Shown: positions 33,257 to 45,859 of the stretch, piece after piece | Layout of the letters: each line of letters begins with the position of its first letter | How positions within the stretch are numbered: position 1 is the first letter of the stretch | The notes under the pieces: model-generated | What the model was told of the DNA's origin: nothing | The model's database searches: none | What the model saw: only the letters and a program-made list of their open reading frames with translations | Translations under genes and position numbers: made by a program | From: Anisodus tanguticus | Lineage: Eukaryota; Streptophyta; Magnoliopsida; Solanales; Solanaceae | Direction: 5' to 3' | Assembly (NCBI GenBank): GCA_034509755.1 | Contig: CM067555.1 | Coordinates: 10,114,142 to 10,178,141, forward strand | Length of the DNA stretch: 64,000 nt

Positions 33257-33724
33257 GGTACTCTCGATCATGGCTTGCATTTATATCTGTCTTCAGCAAC
33301 CACTCTTATTTCATACACAGATGCCGATTGGGGTAGTTGTCCGGATACCAGACGCTCCATGTATGGTTATTGTGTATTTCTTGGTGATAATTTGATCTCT
33401 TGGTCCTCAAAATGGCAAGCAACCTTGTCCAGATCCAGTGCCGAAGCAAAATACCGAGGATTTGCCAATGTGGTGTCTGAATCTTGTTGGTTACGAAACC
33501 TTATTTTAGAGCTCCATTGTCCGGTTCCGAAGGCGACATTGGTTTATTGTGATAATGTTAGTGCATTTATCTCTCAGGGAATACGGTTCATCACCAACGC
33601 ACTAAACATATTGAGTTGGATATTCACTTTATTCGCGAAAAGGTTGTTCGTGGACAAGTACATGTCTTACATGTCCCGTCACGTTATCAGATTGCCGACA
33701 TATTTACAAAAGGTCTTCCGCTGA
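33257..33724 (+). pseudogene. RNase H of plus-strand Copia
   Basis: After the stop the same frame continues: GTLDHGLHLYLSS, SYTDADWGSCPDTRRSMYGY, LGDNLISWSSKWQATLSRSS and AEAKYRGFANVVSESCW. A frameshift near 33580 scrambles the end. The first Asp of the active site (TDAD) is present. Confidence 0.83.
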
Positions 33725-33787
33725 TTTTATTTGAAGACTTTCGGGATAGTCTCAGCATACGACGACCTCCCACTTCGACTGCGGGGG

Positions 33788-33955
33788 TGTAATAGAATAT
33801 TATTTCCATAATAATTGTACAACTCCTATATTAGGTAGAATTAGATTCCTCTTGTAATTAGGATTGATTAGTTACCTAGTTTGTATCAAAGTAGATATTC
33901 TTGTAACATTATATATATTGTAAATCATTGATGAATAAAATTAAGAAATATTACA
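33788..33955 (+). repeat. 3' LTR of plus-strand Copia
   Basis: It starts TGTAATAGAATATT right after a G-rich polypurine stretch (CTGCGGGGG) and ends AATATTACA, 168 bp. The partner LTR is absent. Confidence 0.7.
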
Positions 33956-36184
33956 TAATCTTTTTATATTGAATGGAAAAGAAAAGACAAAGACAAAGAA
34001 GATAGTAAATACAGAAATGGAGCGTGAGGAGAGGAGCGTAGGAAGTGGTTGTGCCAAAAAGCCAAAGACACTTGCGTTTAAAGGACTACAAATACAAAAG
34101 TGATACATAGAATTTCGTGAAATGGAGTAATGTTTTTAATAGGAACACCAATATTCCCTCTCCGTGTCCAAATATTCCTCAGTATTGGACTTGCCTTCTC
34201 ATCTTGTCTATTGTCGAGCCCTTCTTCTTGGCCACTATCCCAACAACATTATATAATTGAAGCTAAGTGTATGGGTATTACCGAGAGGGAAAGCCAACCA
34301 TATTCCTCGGCGTCAACCCACGTGACTTGTGGCCGTGACTCTGTCCGCTACCTTATAGCCAGTTGACATACTCCCTCTCTATTAATTTTTCTTTTGACCT
34401 ATTTTTATTTTAGATTAGGCTTTTTAAGATTATCAGTTATGATCTCACTAATAATTGTTTATAACATATCATTTGAGAATAATCTGGTGCACGAAATATT
34501 TTGCATTCATGTAAAGTCCGAGGAAAATCTATTACCCAAGAGGTGTAATATAGGCAGTTTGCCACGGCGCAGACATCGTTGGTTGATTCATGACTCAAAT
34601 TCATGATCTATAAATTACACACAAATAACTTTTTCATTGCTCCAAGGCTCCTTTTCAATTCTATTTAAACAGAAGATATCAATAAAAGTTTGGATGAAAA
34701 ATTTGTATAACAACAACAACATATTGGTGTATCTCAAAGTGGGGTCTGAGAGGGTTGAATATACATGCTCTTATTCTTGTAGGAGTAGAGAAGTTGTTTC
34801 CGATATACTCTCGACTCAAAATATTGTATATAAAAGAATAATGTGTTTGTATTTTTATAATACTTTCTTGTTTTTTTTGTGAATGAAACTTAAGAATATT
34901 CAAGTACCTCAAAGTACTTTTCCACCCAAAAAGAGATTTTGAAAAATCTATTGGAAAATTTTTAGCCAAATTTTTTGGGAATATTTTCAACATTTTACAC
35001 ATCTTAGCACCTTACCATTCAAATTCACTTCACTAATCAAATTTAAACTTTGATGATAGTCCTATGATTTTTTTGTGACAATGGTATACTTATATAAAGA
35101 AATATTTTAATATATACTATAAAATATATGTGTGCGTGGGGTGTTGTTGTGGGAGTGGGGGCGGGGGGAGTGGGTTAGGAAGATTAGAAAAGGGTTGATT
35201 TGTTTAATTGAATAGGAAAAGCAGGGTCAGCGCCTGATGCGCTCTAGATTCTCCGGGAAATGAGAATTTTCAACCTTCTTCTATAACCCTATCTCTGCCC
35301 ACTAATATTCTTCTTGATCGACCGAGCTCCTTTCTATCTGTCTCTTTCTCTCCCGATCCTGTGTGTTGGATTACGGATTGGAATATTATTACCACCTATT
35401 ACAACAAACTAATTTTATTTTTTTGGTTCATAGTTGGAAATATTAATATAGTTAAATCGGCTAATAATATACTAAATTGCTTTAAGCTAATATTCCATAT
35501 TCCTTACTTTTGTCTCATTACATCACACACCTACTCCCTCTTTTCCTTGTAATTTCTCATTTTGCGTGTAATTAATTTAAATTGATGCTTCTCCAACTTT
35601 TCTTTTCTCTCTGTTTGAGGGACCGTTTGTTCTGACTTTAATTACCGGATCTGATAAAATGTCTCGTAATTGCGGGGATGAATTTTTTCTTCGTGTTCTA
35701 AAATTTTAAATTTGACCGAAAATAATCTCTTTATCTTCACAAAGTAAGAATAAAATTGCGTACATATCACATTTTATAGGTTCATTTGTAGGATTACATT
35801 AGATATGCTATTGTTATTGTTGTTCTAAAATTTCAAAATAAATGGCCATAATTTAAAGCTAGCATTTCTTACTTCACATTTTCATTGGGTTACTACGGAA
35901 TGGGATCTTTAATTTTCTAAACGTTAAAAGAATATGTAATTGTACAATTTGCTCTTTGTGTTTCAATACATCTTTCTCTTTTTTGGTTGTTTCTCGGTCT
36001 TCGACCTCTATGAGGTAAAAACTTGTCCACAATTAAATAAAAATGGTCTTATAATACCACATGCAAATTTAAGACGAAGATCATATAAAATTACACAATT
36101 TTAAGAAGCCATCTGATGAAACAAAATAAGATCATGGATTTTATTTTCACAGAGATTGTCATAGAGATTTTATTTTCATAGTCC
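33956..36184. other. Intergenic, no gene seen
   Basis: AT-rich DNA with a G-rich patch at 35130-35180. Apart from the LINE-tail-like piece at 34698-34795 no element was recognised. Confidence 0.5.
34698..34795 (-). repeat. LINE 3'-tail-like fragment
   Basis: AACAACAACAACATATTGGT, then AAGTGGGGTCTGAGAGGGTTG, then TAGGAGTAGAGA. In reverse complement this matches the 3' end of the RTE-type LINE at 39995-40116 (GGTAGAGGTAAGGTCTGCG, CCAGATCCC, TATTGTTGTTTTA). It is a short 5'-truncated LINE copy or a related SINE. Confidence 0.55.
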
Positions 36185-36776
36185 ATCTCTCTAGCTGTTC
36201 GCTGCCTCGCCAGAACGTGTGGGCTGCATCACCAGATTCTCTGCCAAGTCGCTGATTAACTGTCACAGCCTACCTAGTGTTAGAATTACATGCGCCGGCG
36301 ATAAGCTTTCCGGCAGTATTTCTTCGGTTGCACGTGCAAGAGCGTGGAAGGACAGATCGAGGTTCGTCTTTCATCTCCGATATCGACAAGCAATTTCCAG
36401 TCAAAATCCTTGGTGCTTCTCTCGGAAACAGTGGGTGTAGGCAGTGAACAACATTTTCCGACGTGTGAACAATGATTTTTGGCGTGTGAACATATTCTAT
36501 CAGCCTGGATTTGGTACCTCCAGTTGTCCATACTCAATATTTGTTCTTATCCTTGTAGTTAAATTTTTGCGTGTTGCGTTTTTTGAATCTTGACTTTACA
36601 TTCTTGCCTTTATTCTTCTTGTCCTTTGTTTTATCATTCTGGTCTGTAGTAGCCTGACTTACCTCTAGATTCTTGCTAACTTGTGCTTTAGTATTGGTTC
36701 CCGTGTGTGTTAGCGTTAACCTTTGACTAGTATTTTTTTCTCTAGTGGCTTTGGTGAATGATGGTAGACTAGGGTC

Positions 36777-37609
36777 ATGTTTTCGATCGGGGACGGGGGC
36801 GAGGGTTGGGGGAGTAAATGGGGTGAGGGAGATGCTAGGATGAGAATGGGGTCTTGGAACATTGAGACTTTAACGGGAATGTTCATGGAGCTAATTAAGA
36901 TTCTTAAGAAGAGGAGGATTAATATAGCATGTGTCCAGGAGGCCAAATGGGTAGGACCTAAGGCTAAGGATGTGGACAAGTATAAGTTATGGTTCTCGGG
37001 TAGGACGATGTATATGAATGGGGTAGGCATTTTGGTTGACAGCGACCTAAGGGATCAGGTGGTAGAGGTTAGGAGAGTCAATGACAGGATGATGACAACT
37101 AAGTTGGTAGTTGGAGGGTCCACTATGAACATTATTAGTGCTTACGCGCCGCATGAAGGCTTGGACGAGGAAGAGATGAGGCGCTTTTGGGAGGATTTGG
37201 ACGAGGTGGTGGGAGGTATACCACCCACTGAGAAGTTATTTGTAGAATGAGATTTCAATGGACATATCGGGTCACTTTCGAGGGTTATGACGACGTGCAT
37301 GGAGGCTTTGGCCTCGAGGACAAGAACGGGGGAGGCGTCTCACTCTTGGAGTTTGCTAAGGCTTTTGGGATAGTGATAGCCAATTCAAGGTTCATGAAGA
37401 AGGAGGAGCACTTGATGACTTTCCGTAGCTCGGTGTCTAAGACTCAGATAGACGTTTTGCTTATTAGGAAGGTTGACAACAGTCTTTGTAAAGACTGCAA
37501 GGTTATTCCGGGTGAGTATCTTACAACTCGACATAAGCTTTTGGTGATGGATTTCGAGATCATAGAGAAGAAAAGGAGGGTTGTGGATGACATACTAAGA
37601 ATCAAATAG
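36777..37609 (+). pseudogene. LINE apurinic-type endonuclease
   Basis: The frame reads MGSWNIETLTGMFMELIKIL (with the metal-binding Asn), CVQEAKWVG (catalytic Glu), NGVGILVD, and IISAYAPHEG. At 37248 the expected GDFN motif is interrupted: the Gly codon is TGA, followed by DFNGHIG, and the frame then shifts. The second part has SSVSKTQIDVLLIR and the DHKLL-like TTRHKLLVMDF, the end of the nuclease fold. The enzyme would nick target DNA; this copy is dead. Confidence 0.85.
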
Positions 37610-38199
37610 GGGAGTTTGACCATGGCTAGTTCAAAGGAGATGGGAGAGAGGTTGATAGCCAATGAGGCTTGGGAGAGTAGTGGGGGTGCGACCGGTATGT
37701 GAGATAGGATGACCAGCTGCATTCGGGAGATAGCTAGATAAGTGCTAGAGGTTTCGCGGGGTAGCCGTGGTGGGCATCGAGAGGACTGGTGATGGAATGG
37801 TAAAGTTCAAGAAAATGTGAAAGCAAAACAAGCGGCCTATGCAAAATTGGTAGAAAGTAAGGATGAGGTGAAGAAGTGGACGAATAGGGAATTAATAAGA
37901 TGGTGAGGAAGAAGGCAAAGCCAGCGGTTACGACGGTAAAAATGGTGGCTTTTGAACGCCTATATGTGGAATTAGAGAAAAAAGACAGGGATAAAAAGTT
38001 GTACAGACTAGCCAAGGCGAGGGAGAGGAGGGCATGTGACTTGGATCACGTGAGGTGCATCAAGAACAAGGACGGAAAAGTATTGGTGGAGGATGCACAT
38101 ATTAAACGGAGGTGACAGTCGTACTTCCATAAACTCTTGAACGAAAAATAAGATAAAGACATTGTGCGGGGAGATCTGGAGTAATTCGGAAGGTACTGG

Positions 38200-39690
38200 G
38201 ATTTTGGATATTGTAGAAGCATTAAGGTTGAGTAGGTTAAGGGTGTTGTTCGCAGGATGCGCAGGGGACGATCTACCGGGCATGATGAGATCCCAGTTAA
38301 ATTTTGGAAGAGCGCAGGCAGGACAGGTTTGGAGTGGCTGACTGAGTTGTTTAATGTCATTTTTAAGACGGTGAGAATCCCCGAAGAGTGGAGGTGGAGT
38401 GCAATGATTCTGTTTTACAAGAACAAATGTGACATCCAGAGTTGTGACAACTATAGGGGTATCAAGATGCTAAGTCACACTATGAAAGTTTGGGAAAAGG
38501 GTTGTGGAGATGAGGGTGAGAAGAGGCATGTCTATTTTTGAGAATCAGTTTGAATTCATGCCGAGGCGTTTGACTACATAAGTCATTATCTTATTAGGAG
38601 GTTGGTGGAGCAGTATAGGGAGAGGAAAAGAGACTTACATATGGTTTTCATCAACCTCGAAAAGGCATAAGACAAAGTCCCTAGGGAGGTTCTATAGAGA
38701 TGTTTGGAGGTTAGAGGTGTACATGTGGCATACATTAGGGCGATCAAGTATATGTATGATGGATCCAAGGCTAGGGTACAGACAGTAGGAGGAGACTCGG
38801 AGCACTTTCCAGTGATGAAGGGGTTGCACCAAGGATCATCTCTTAGCCATTCTTATTTGCCTTGGTAATGGATGGACTGACGTGACAAATTCAAGAGGAG
38901 GTGCCATGATGTATGTTATTCATAGACGACATAGTTTTGATTGATGAGACTCGCAACGGAGTGAACGCTAAGCTAGAGGTTTGGAGACAGACTTTAGAGT
39001 CTAAAGGGTTCAGGCTGAGTAGGACCAAGATAGAATACTTGGAGTGCAAGTTCAGTAACGGGAGCTACCATGAGATAGGCGTGGAGGTGAGGCTAGGTAC
39101 TCAGGTCATTCTAAAGTAATGAAGCTTAAGTACCTCGGGTCTATTATCCAAGGTAATGGAGAGATTGATGACGATGTCATACATCATATTGGGCAGGATG
39201 GATGAAATGAAGGCACGCATCTAGAGTCTTGTGCGATAAAAAGGTACCACCAAAACTTAAAGACAAGTTTTATTGGGTGGTAGTTAGACCGACTATGTTG
39301 TATGGAGCGGAGTGTTGTCCAATCAAGACTTCGCACATCCAAAAGATGAAAGTTGCGGAGATGAGGATACTGAATTGGATGTGTGGGCATACAAGGAGGG
39401 ATAAGATTAGAAATGAAGATATCTGAGACAGAGTGGGAGTGGCCTCAGTGGAGGATAAGATGCGGGAAGCGAGGTTGAGATAGTTCGGACATGTGTAGAG
39501 AAGAGACACGAATGCCCCAGTGCAGAGGTGTGAGAGGTTGGCTATGGACAGGTTCAGGAAGGGTAGAGATAGGCCGAAGACGTATTGGAGAGAGGTGATT
39601 AGACGGAATATGACGCATGTGCAACTTACTGAGGACATGACCTTAGATATGACGTTGTGGAGGACACATATTAGGGTAGATGAGTAGTAG
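38200..39690 (+). pseudogene. LINE reverse transcriptase and C-terminal region
   Basis: Pieces in order: RGRSTGHDEIPVKFWK, PEEWRWSAMILFYKNK, CDNYRGIKMLSHTMKVWE, the remains of the VDLEKAYD box (38650-38690), LHQGSSLS near 38825, and MLFIDDIVLIDET at 38913 with the catalytic Asp pair preserved. The C-terminal segment has KTSHIQKMKVAEMRILNWMC and RRDKIRN. At least six frame breaks separate these parts. Confidence 0.83.
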
Positions 39691-40116
39691 GTAGTTGAGC
39701 GTAGTCCTACTTACGCTTATATACTGATAGTTGTAGTGTTATTATTGTAGGCCTGCTTAGCCTATCATACTAGTAGGCGCAGTATTGCTTTATAGTCCCC
39801 TGTCGTTTGATTTCTACTGTTATATGTTCATTAGTGTACTTTGTTTATCTTATTTACCTGCGTTAGTTACTGCTTCTTTTTTCAGAATGCTCTATCATGG
39901 CTTATTCGCTTTTGTTACCATCATTTTCATACTGCTTTAAATTTTTTGTCCGGGGCTGACCATTTCTCTTGTTTTGCTTGTGCTTATTCTTTGTCTTGAG
40001 ACGGGGGTCTTTGGGAAACAATCGCTCTACCTAACAAGGTAGAGGTAAGGTCTGCGTATACTCTATCCTCCCCAGATCCCATGTTATGGGATTTCACTGG
40101 GTATATTGTTGTTTTA

Positions 40117-42412
40117 TCCGATGAACGTCACTTAAAGTAAGAATATAGCAAAGTGACCTCCAAGAGATACAAAAGGGTTTCAGATCTCTTAAACATGTTC
40201 TTTATTCCATAGACCTAAGTAAACAATAACTTTATATGGAATCCTAAATGCATAAAGGGGAAACTTAATTAATTAATTAAGTTGTCGATTCTTCGCAAGT
40301 TAAACGACATGGACGGTCAAGCATTAAGGACATGACTCATCACTCATCAAGTATTAGCTTCATTGATACTCCATAATTCATACTACTAATTAACTAGCGC
40401 TATATTTTACGTTTATACTCATCTTTTGTTGTTAACAAGTAAAACTATAGTGCTACTTAGACACATCGACTTAAAATAATGGGAAGAATAATAGTTCTTC
40501 CATAGTTATTCGTAAAGGGGGTACGTATTACAAAGAGAGAGCTATAGTAGAGACATGTTTGCTTCGAAGTTTGAATAGAATCACTATGTATAATATTTCT
40601 TCCCAAATCCTCTTTGAGTACAGAATAGAAGACAAAAAAGAAAGAAAGGAATCAGCGGAACCAACGCCGTTTCGACTGACGTGTGCCATGAGCCCCGACA
40701 TTGCCACCTTAAAAATATAAAGATAAATTAGCACTTTTAAAAATATCGTAAGTCCTAATTCTGATTAAGCACATTAAATTTTCAGTTAATTGATATGTGC
40801 ATTTTTGACCCCTCTGATTATAAGTCTTCACAAATTTAATAAATTATTAAGTGATAGATATTCATTATTTATCGATGTCACGATGTGTTATGTAAATGTT
40901 TTACTATATTTTTCATATTTTAAGATAATATAATTTTAAAAATAGCTAAATACCATATATATACTCTGTAAAGAGACAAAACACACATATTTTAGTTAAT
41001 TAAAGGTAGATGTGCTTAGCTAAATATTACGAGGATCAAAAGTAAAATTTATGATGGGACCAAAACTGCAATTATTCCAAATATGAAAAACCAAAGCTAT
41101 ATATTATTTGATTAAATTGCTGTTTCAAAACAAACGGTCCATTACGTTTTTGTCTTTACATTTTTAGTCTACCTGAGGCAACTGTCTAAAAGTACTGCTA
41201 ATTATTTGATTTCTATTTTTTTACTATTGTTTTGGATTTTGTGGAATGGTATGGGGAGTAGAAGAGATGAGAAAGAAAAGACAGTCAAAAACGGTACAAA
41301 GTACAAACAAACATAAAAAAAGGTTTAACAATTGAGAAGCTAAAAATAGGGTAGTTCATCGCTGTCAATAAGAGACATTTTGATAGCAACATATATGCAT
41401 TATTCCAACACCCCTAATACTCTGTACATATTTTCTGCAGTTGTACGTATTCAACTACTAGACACTCTAGCTATATTCCAGCCCTTCTAAGCAGATACAT
41501 AATTTTTTTTGTAATTTAATAATCCTTTGTATGTAAATTTATACTCAGTGTCGAAATATATGTTAGGACCATTTGAATTCATGATTTACACGCTATATAA
41601 GCCTCTACTTCTAGGCTCTTCCAAAAACAAAACTGCCTTTTTACAATGGTTTTGCTTCTACGCAGTGTAAAAATATAAAAGGTTAAAGGTAGGCAGGGGC
41701 GATTTTAGGTACTAAAATTGAGGCACGTAAACACATGATCTCTATAAAATTAAGTATTTTATGTATATATTTCTTAAAATTAGTAAAATACTAAATGCTG
41801 GAACCATGATACAAAAAAGGTTAAATGGTGTCATTGGTCTAAAATTGAGTTATATTGCTAGTGTAAAGAACTATTTACGCTCTAGGTGAATATAAGTTAA
41901 AAATCATTTGTAGAGTAGTACAATATAATGGCTGTGAATTGAGGACGAATTTATGAACATATGGGTCACACTTTATAGCAATATAGCTACTACTGCCAGT
42001 CTCATAGTATAACTTTTTATTACTCAAAATTACGTAATTATTTACGCTAGCTGTTGCTCCATGGATGCATATATACCTGTAAGATTATCTTAAACAGTCG
42101 TACTACAAAATCCTATTTGTAAATTGAAATACTCATAACAACATGGCATAGTAGTAGGGCCCTCCCTCTGTTTAACATTCAAGTAGCTAGGTACTGCTGA
42201 AAACTCAAAGTACTTATGATTTTACCTGTAGACCAGCGAAAAGAAAGGGATAGTAATAAGTCTGGATTGTTGGACCCCATTTGATTGGAACTTGAGTGGG
42301 TTCAGAAAATACGCAGACAAAACATTGAGGTAATTCGATTTAGTACCATCACTGTAAATCTTTTTTACAATAGTAATAAGAAAATGGTTCTTGAGCAGTT
42401 AGCTAGAGCAGG
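40117..42412. other. Intergenic, no gene seen
   Basis: AT-rich. GCAGGGGCGATTTTAGG at about 41693 resembles a hAT-MITE terminus like that at 14197, but no partner or target duplication was found. Short ORFs have no recognisable domain. Confidence 0.5.
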
Positions 42413-42842
42413 GACCTATTTTTTGTGCGAATTTCCCTTCAAAAGTATTGGTTTTTAATTTTTGACCCTCAAATTTGAAATCTTTAAGTTTTGTTCTTCA
42501 CCTAAAAATTCATGGATTTTGAGTTTAAATTCCCGCTCAAACAAAAATAAAAAAATAGAATCACAAGACAGAGGTTTATATCCGCTAGGCAGAGTTTTCC
42601 TCGATATAGTTTGTAGGTAAACTATGCCTGATGATTAGAGATTCCTGCAAACTATGCCTTATCGGATAGAGTTTGCTAAGGCATAGTTTTCCGCAAGGTA
42701 GAGTTTTGCAGACAATCTCTGCCTAGAGAATTCTTTTTTAATTTGCGCCTGAACAGGGGTTCAAACCCGAAACCCTGAGATTTTAGGCGAAGTGCAAAAA
42801 TTAAAGACCACCCCAACATAAGGCCATTATTGTGAATTGCCC
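42413..42842. repeat. Foldback element, same family as 4219-5308
   Basis: The left arm carries TTTTTAATTTTTGACCCTCA and CACCTAAAAATTC. The right arm carries ATTTTAGGCGAAGTGCAAAA and ATTAAAGACCACCCC. Between them are AAACTATGCCTTATCGG-type words in both orientations. Gene-free. Confidence 0.65.
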
Positions 42843-42845
42843 GGT

Positions 42846-43222
42846 ATGGACACGATAATACAAGAGTCCAACATCGAAGATCAGAAATGAGTGATTCTAA
42901 CTCTGATATCATAACAAAAAAAAAGACTTAATCTAAATTAACTCAAAACCTAACTCATGAAGACCTCAAGAGTGTTCAAGACCGTATAAAGAGATAACTT
43001 GTCATCCGACCTGATCGACGTGAATAAACAATTAAGTAATATGAAGTTGACATTTTCAAAAAATAAGATAAATAATCCGTATTAATAATATGTTAATCTA
43101 TATTGTTGTCAGAAAATTAAAATAATTATATTGCTTATGAATATAATTTAAATCCTGAATTTTTATTTTTCCACTAGTGGTTCCTTTGGATTACCTTCTT
43201 CTCTGCCGACGAACTTTTGGAC
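42846..43222. repeat. Spacer with possible GATGTGGGACTC-family relic
   Basis: GAGTCCAACATCGAAGATC followed by GTGATTCTAACTCTGATATC at 42864-42912 resembles parts of the 22972-23160 repeat. The remainder is AT-rich and unassigned. Confidence 0.35.
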
Positions 43223-43335
43223 CCATGTGATGTCTACTTCAAAATCACATGTTCTCTGCCTCCCTCAGATTTCTACCTTCACTTTATTCCCTCTGATAAT
43301 ATGATATTTAAAAAAAACTACACAAATGACTATAT
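43223..43335. repeat. Left copy of duplicated hAT flank
   Basis: About 75 bases from ATGTCTACTTCAAAATCACA to CTCTGATAATATGAT, followed by ACACAAATGACTATAT, recur at 44685-44835 on the other side of the hAT element. The left copy lacks about 60 bases present in the right copy. Confidence 0.8.
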
Positions 43336-44682
43336 GAAAGAAATGATTTTTTCTGTTATATATTATCCTACTATTTTAATTATATCATTTTATATAGATT
43401 TAATATTTTTGTTACTTAATAAATATATGAAAAATTATCTTATAAGGTACATATTAAAAAATATTTATTAAATTAAAAAATATATTTTTTTTATTTCCAC
43501 TATTTATATTATTGGTGATGTATTAAATTCGACTATTAAAATAGACGGTTGTAAAACACTTATTGAAACTATTTATGATTGTATAGCATTACTTCCAACT
43601 CCAACTCCAAAAAAATCAAATGAACAACCACATAAGGAACCAACTAAAGAAGAAGTTTTGTCTAGCATACACGATGAATGCAAAATAGTATATACGCATT
43701 ACCAACAAGAAATCGCTAGCAACCAACCGGCTTCTATACCATCTTCTTCTACAATACAACCTTATAAAAAATATGTTGTTTCTGTGGCTAGTATTGAAAG
43801 CCTTAGAAATAAAATGTTTAGTGGTACCACTACTAATCAAATTAGCGAGTTTGATGTTTTTGTTTTACAGGGTGTTGTACCGTACCAAGCAGTTCTCAAT
43901 GAAGAATGACGTGAAGACGTGCTTAAATACTAGAGGGACAATGAGAAGACATTTCCAACACTAGCAACGATAGCCCGGGATGTGTTGAACATTCAAGCTT
44001 CATCAACAACGTCTGAAAGCGTTTTTTCTGCCGGAAGATTTCAAATAGAGAGCACAAACACTCATTAGCGGGAGACAGCTTGGAGATTGCAGTTTTATTC
44101 AGAGATTTGGATACGAGCTGAGCGTAGAAGGTGCGGTCAATCGGAGATAAACGAAGAAGACGACGAAAACTACAACGAAATCTTGTCCGACGGATGTGGA
44201 AGCGACGTCGAGCAATTTGACCAACAAATTCCAATTCCAACCGAAGAACTACAAGACAATGTGAAGAAATTAGAAAAGGTGTTTATAAATATATAATTTT
44301 TTTTAATTGCAAATTTACTATGTAATTTGCAACTTTCAACACCACAAAGTTGCAATTTTGAAATTGTATTACAAAAAAATCATATTCTATTTAATAATAT
44401 AAGAGGCACAAAAACAGCCTTGGATGTTTTTATTACACTATCTTGTTCAATTATTGAAGTGTTTATTTATATTATTTTTTAAATTAAGTGCAAAAAAAAA
44501 CTGAAAAACCCGATCCAGAACCGACCCCGCCCTGCCCCGCCAAGACCGGTCCCCTTTTCCGACGGGACCGGGAACAGGACGGGACATCGACGGATCCGCC
44601 AGTCCCGCCGGAGGACCGATCCCGCCCTCCCTCCAGTATCGTCTCCCGGTCCCGCCCCGAACCCGACCCACTTTCCACCCTA
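43336..44682 (+). mobile_element. hAT transposon, 5'-truncated
   Basis: Starts inside the transposase coding region (TATCCTACTATTTTAATTAT, matching about 54270 in the larger copy) and ends with the CCCGCCCCG-type subterminal array and TTTCCACCCTA at 44682. CCATGTCT follows the 3' end; a CCATGTGATGTCT variant stands before the left flank copy. The 5' inverted repeat is missing. Confidence 0.8.
43560..44296 (+). pseudogene. hAT transposase C-terminal part with dimerisation domain
   Basis: In frame pieces: SIHDECKIVYTHYQQEIAS, FDVFVLQGVVPYQAVLNEE, then after stops FPTLATIARDVLNIQASSTT and SESVFSAGRFQIES, which is the hATC dimerisation domain of RICESLEEPER/DAYSLEEPER-type transposases. The tail IRAERRRCGQSEINEEDD with an acidic end follows. 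Stops lie at about 43907, 43930 and 44067. Confidence 0.82.
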
Positions 44683-44840
44683 CCATGTCTGCTTCAAAAT
44701 CACATGTTCTCTGCCTCCCTCAGATTTCTACCTTCACTTTATTCCCTCTGATAATACGATTTGTTTTACTTTAACTATATGAACATTTAGTGGGAAATAC
44801 TGTTTTTTCTTTTTTAAATTTACACAAATGACTATATTTT

Positions 44841-45489
44841 GATTTTTTTAGGCATAGTTATATTTTTTATAGTTATATTTCATAGTTACAATAAAGTGTA
44901 TTCAACATTCGGTTGTATTCTAATTCTGATGTATAAGTTAGATGTATTCAACTCAGCTTATATTCATGTATTCAAATTCACTTTAATTATTTGTATACAA
45001 AAAAATCTCCTTCAAAATATGATTTAAAATACATAAAGAAACACTGAATTTTACAGTAAAATTTTAATGAATACACTCAAATATTGAATACAAGAAATAA
45101 AATACACCCACAAACACTGGATTTTACACCAAAAAATTAACGAATAAATTTAATATGAATACAAGAAATAAACAACAGAAGAAAAAGATGAATACAATTA
45201 AAATCCAACTAGATCTGAGAAAAATACAAGAAAAAAATTACATTCAAATTTGAGACGAAAAAGGAGATGACAGCGACGGTAACAAGAAGGATATGATGGC
45301 GGCGCCAACGGGATCTGAGAAAACAGGACTTAAGCCTAAGGATATCGATATTCTTATCGTTAACTGCAACTTGTTTTCTCCAACACCATCTTTATCTGCT
45401 ATGATGGTGAACAAGTACAAGTTTGAGAAGTAACATAAAAAAGTTACAATCTTTCTGGTATGGAATGTAGTGTTGGTTTAATTTCAATT
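44841..45489. other. Intergenic; possible left part of a non-autonomous DNA element
   Basis: ATAGTTATATTTCATAGTTAC at about 44868 and the ATTATAGTTATATTTTGTAA / CTATGAAATGTAATTATTA words at 48890-48970 look like loosely inverted ends. GC-richer gene-like bits lie inside (45265-45330 and 48660-48800). If so, Copia derivative 2 sits inside this element. I see no ORF. Confidence 0.35.
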
Positions 45490-45659
45490 TGATAGAAAAT
45501 ACATAAATATTCTCCATATATTCTGTAATTATTATTTTAGTGTAATTATGTAAGGTAGATATTCTCATTCAATTAGGATTAAAATTGTAAACATACATAT
45601 ATATATATATATTGTATTAATGAGAAAACTCCAATAAAGGAGAATTATACTACTCTACA
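45490..45659 (+). repeat. Left LTR of Copia derivative 2
   Basis: Starts TGATAGAAAATACATAAA, holds an AT run (TATATATATATATAT) that may serve as TATA box, and ends CTACTCTACA. The TGGTATCAGAAG primer site follows at 45660-45671. Confidence 0.85.
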
Positions 45660-45859
45660 TGGTATCAGAAGTCAACCCTAACACCTAACCAACTAGTCGG
45701 CCGCCACCCCCTCTCCTTCCTTGGTTACGGCGGAACCCTTCCCAAAACCATAAACAATTCCGCCGCCTCTCTACTTTCTTGGCTACGAGCGGAACCCTAC
45801 CCTAACCCTAGAAAAACCCGCCGCCCCACTCTCTATTTTTCCTTCCTTCCGGTGACCAC

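Larger units (their letters stand above)
31500..33955 (+). mobile_element. Ty1/copia element, 5'-truncated, plus strand
   Basis: It starts inside integrase at about 31500, directly against the pararetrovirus remnant, and runs through reverse transcriptase and RNase H to a 3' LTR (33788-33955). The coding part is better preserved than in the other Copia copies of the window. The LTR differs clearly from those at 9082 and 45490, so this is another family. Confidence 0.87.
36185..40116 (+). mobile_element. Non-LTR retrotransposon (LINE), RTE clade, decayed
   Basis: An endonuclease region (36840-37620), a linker, a reverse transcriptase region (38200-39120) and a C-terminal tail (39229-39690) lie in order on the plus strand. 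A 3' UTR ends in TATTGTTGTTTTA. The order and the short 3' tandem-type tail fit the RTE clade. Many stops and frameshifts. The left edge is estimated from the start of GC-richer 5' UTR-like sequence and may be off by a few hundred bases. No target duplication was found. Confidence 0.85.

Noticed and set aside
41690..42000. Possible hAT MITE starting GCAGGGGCGATTTTAGG
   Set aside because: No matching right terminus or target duplication could be found.
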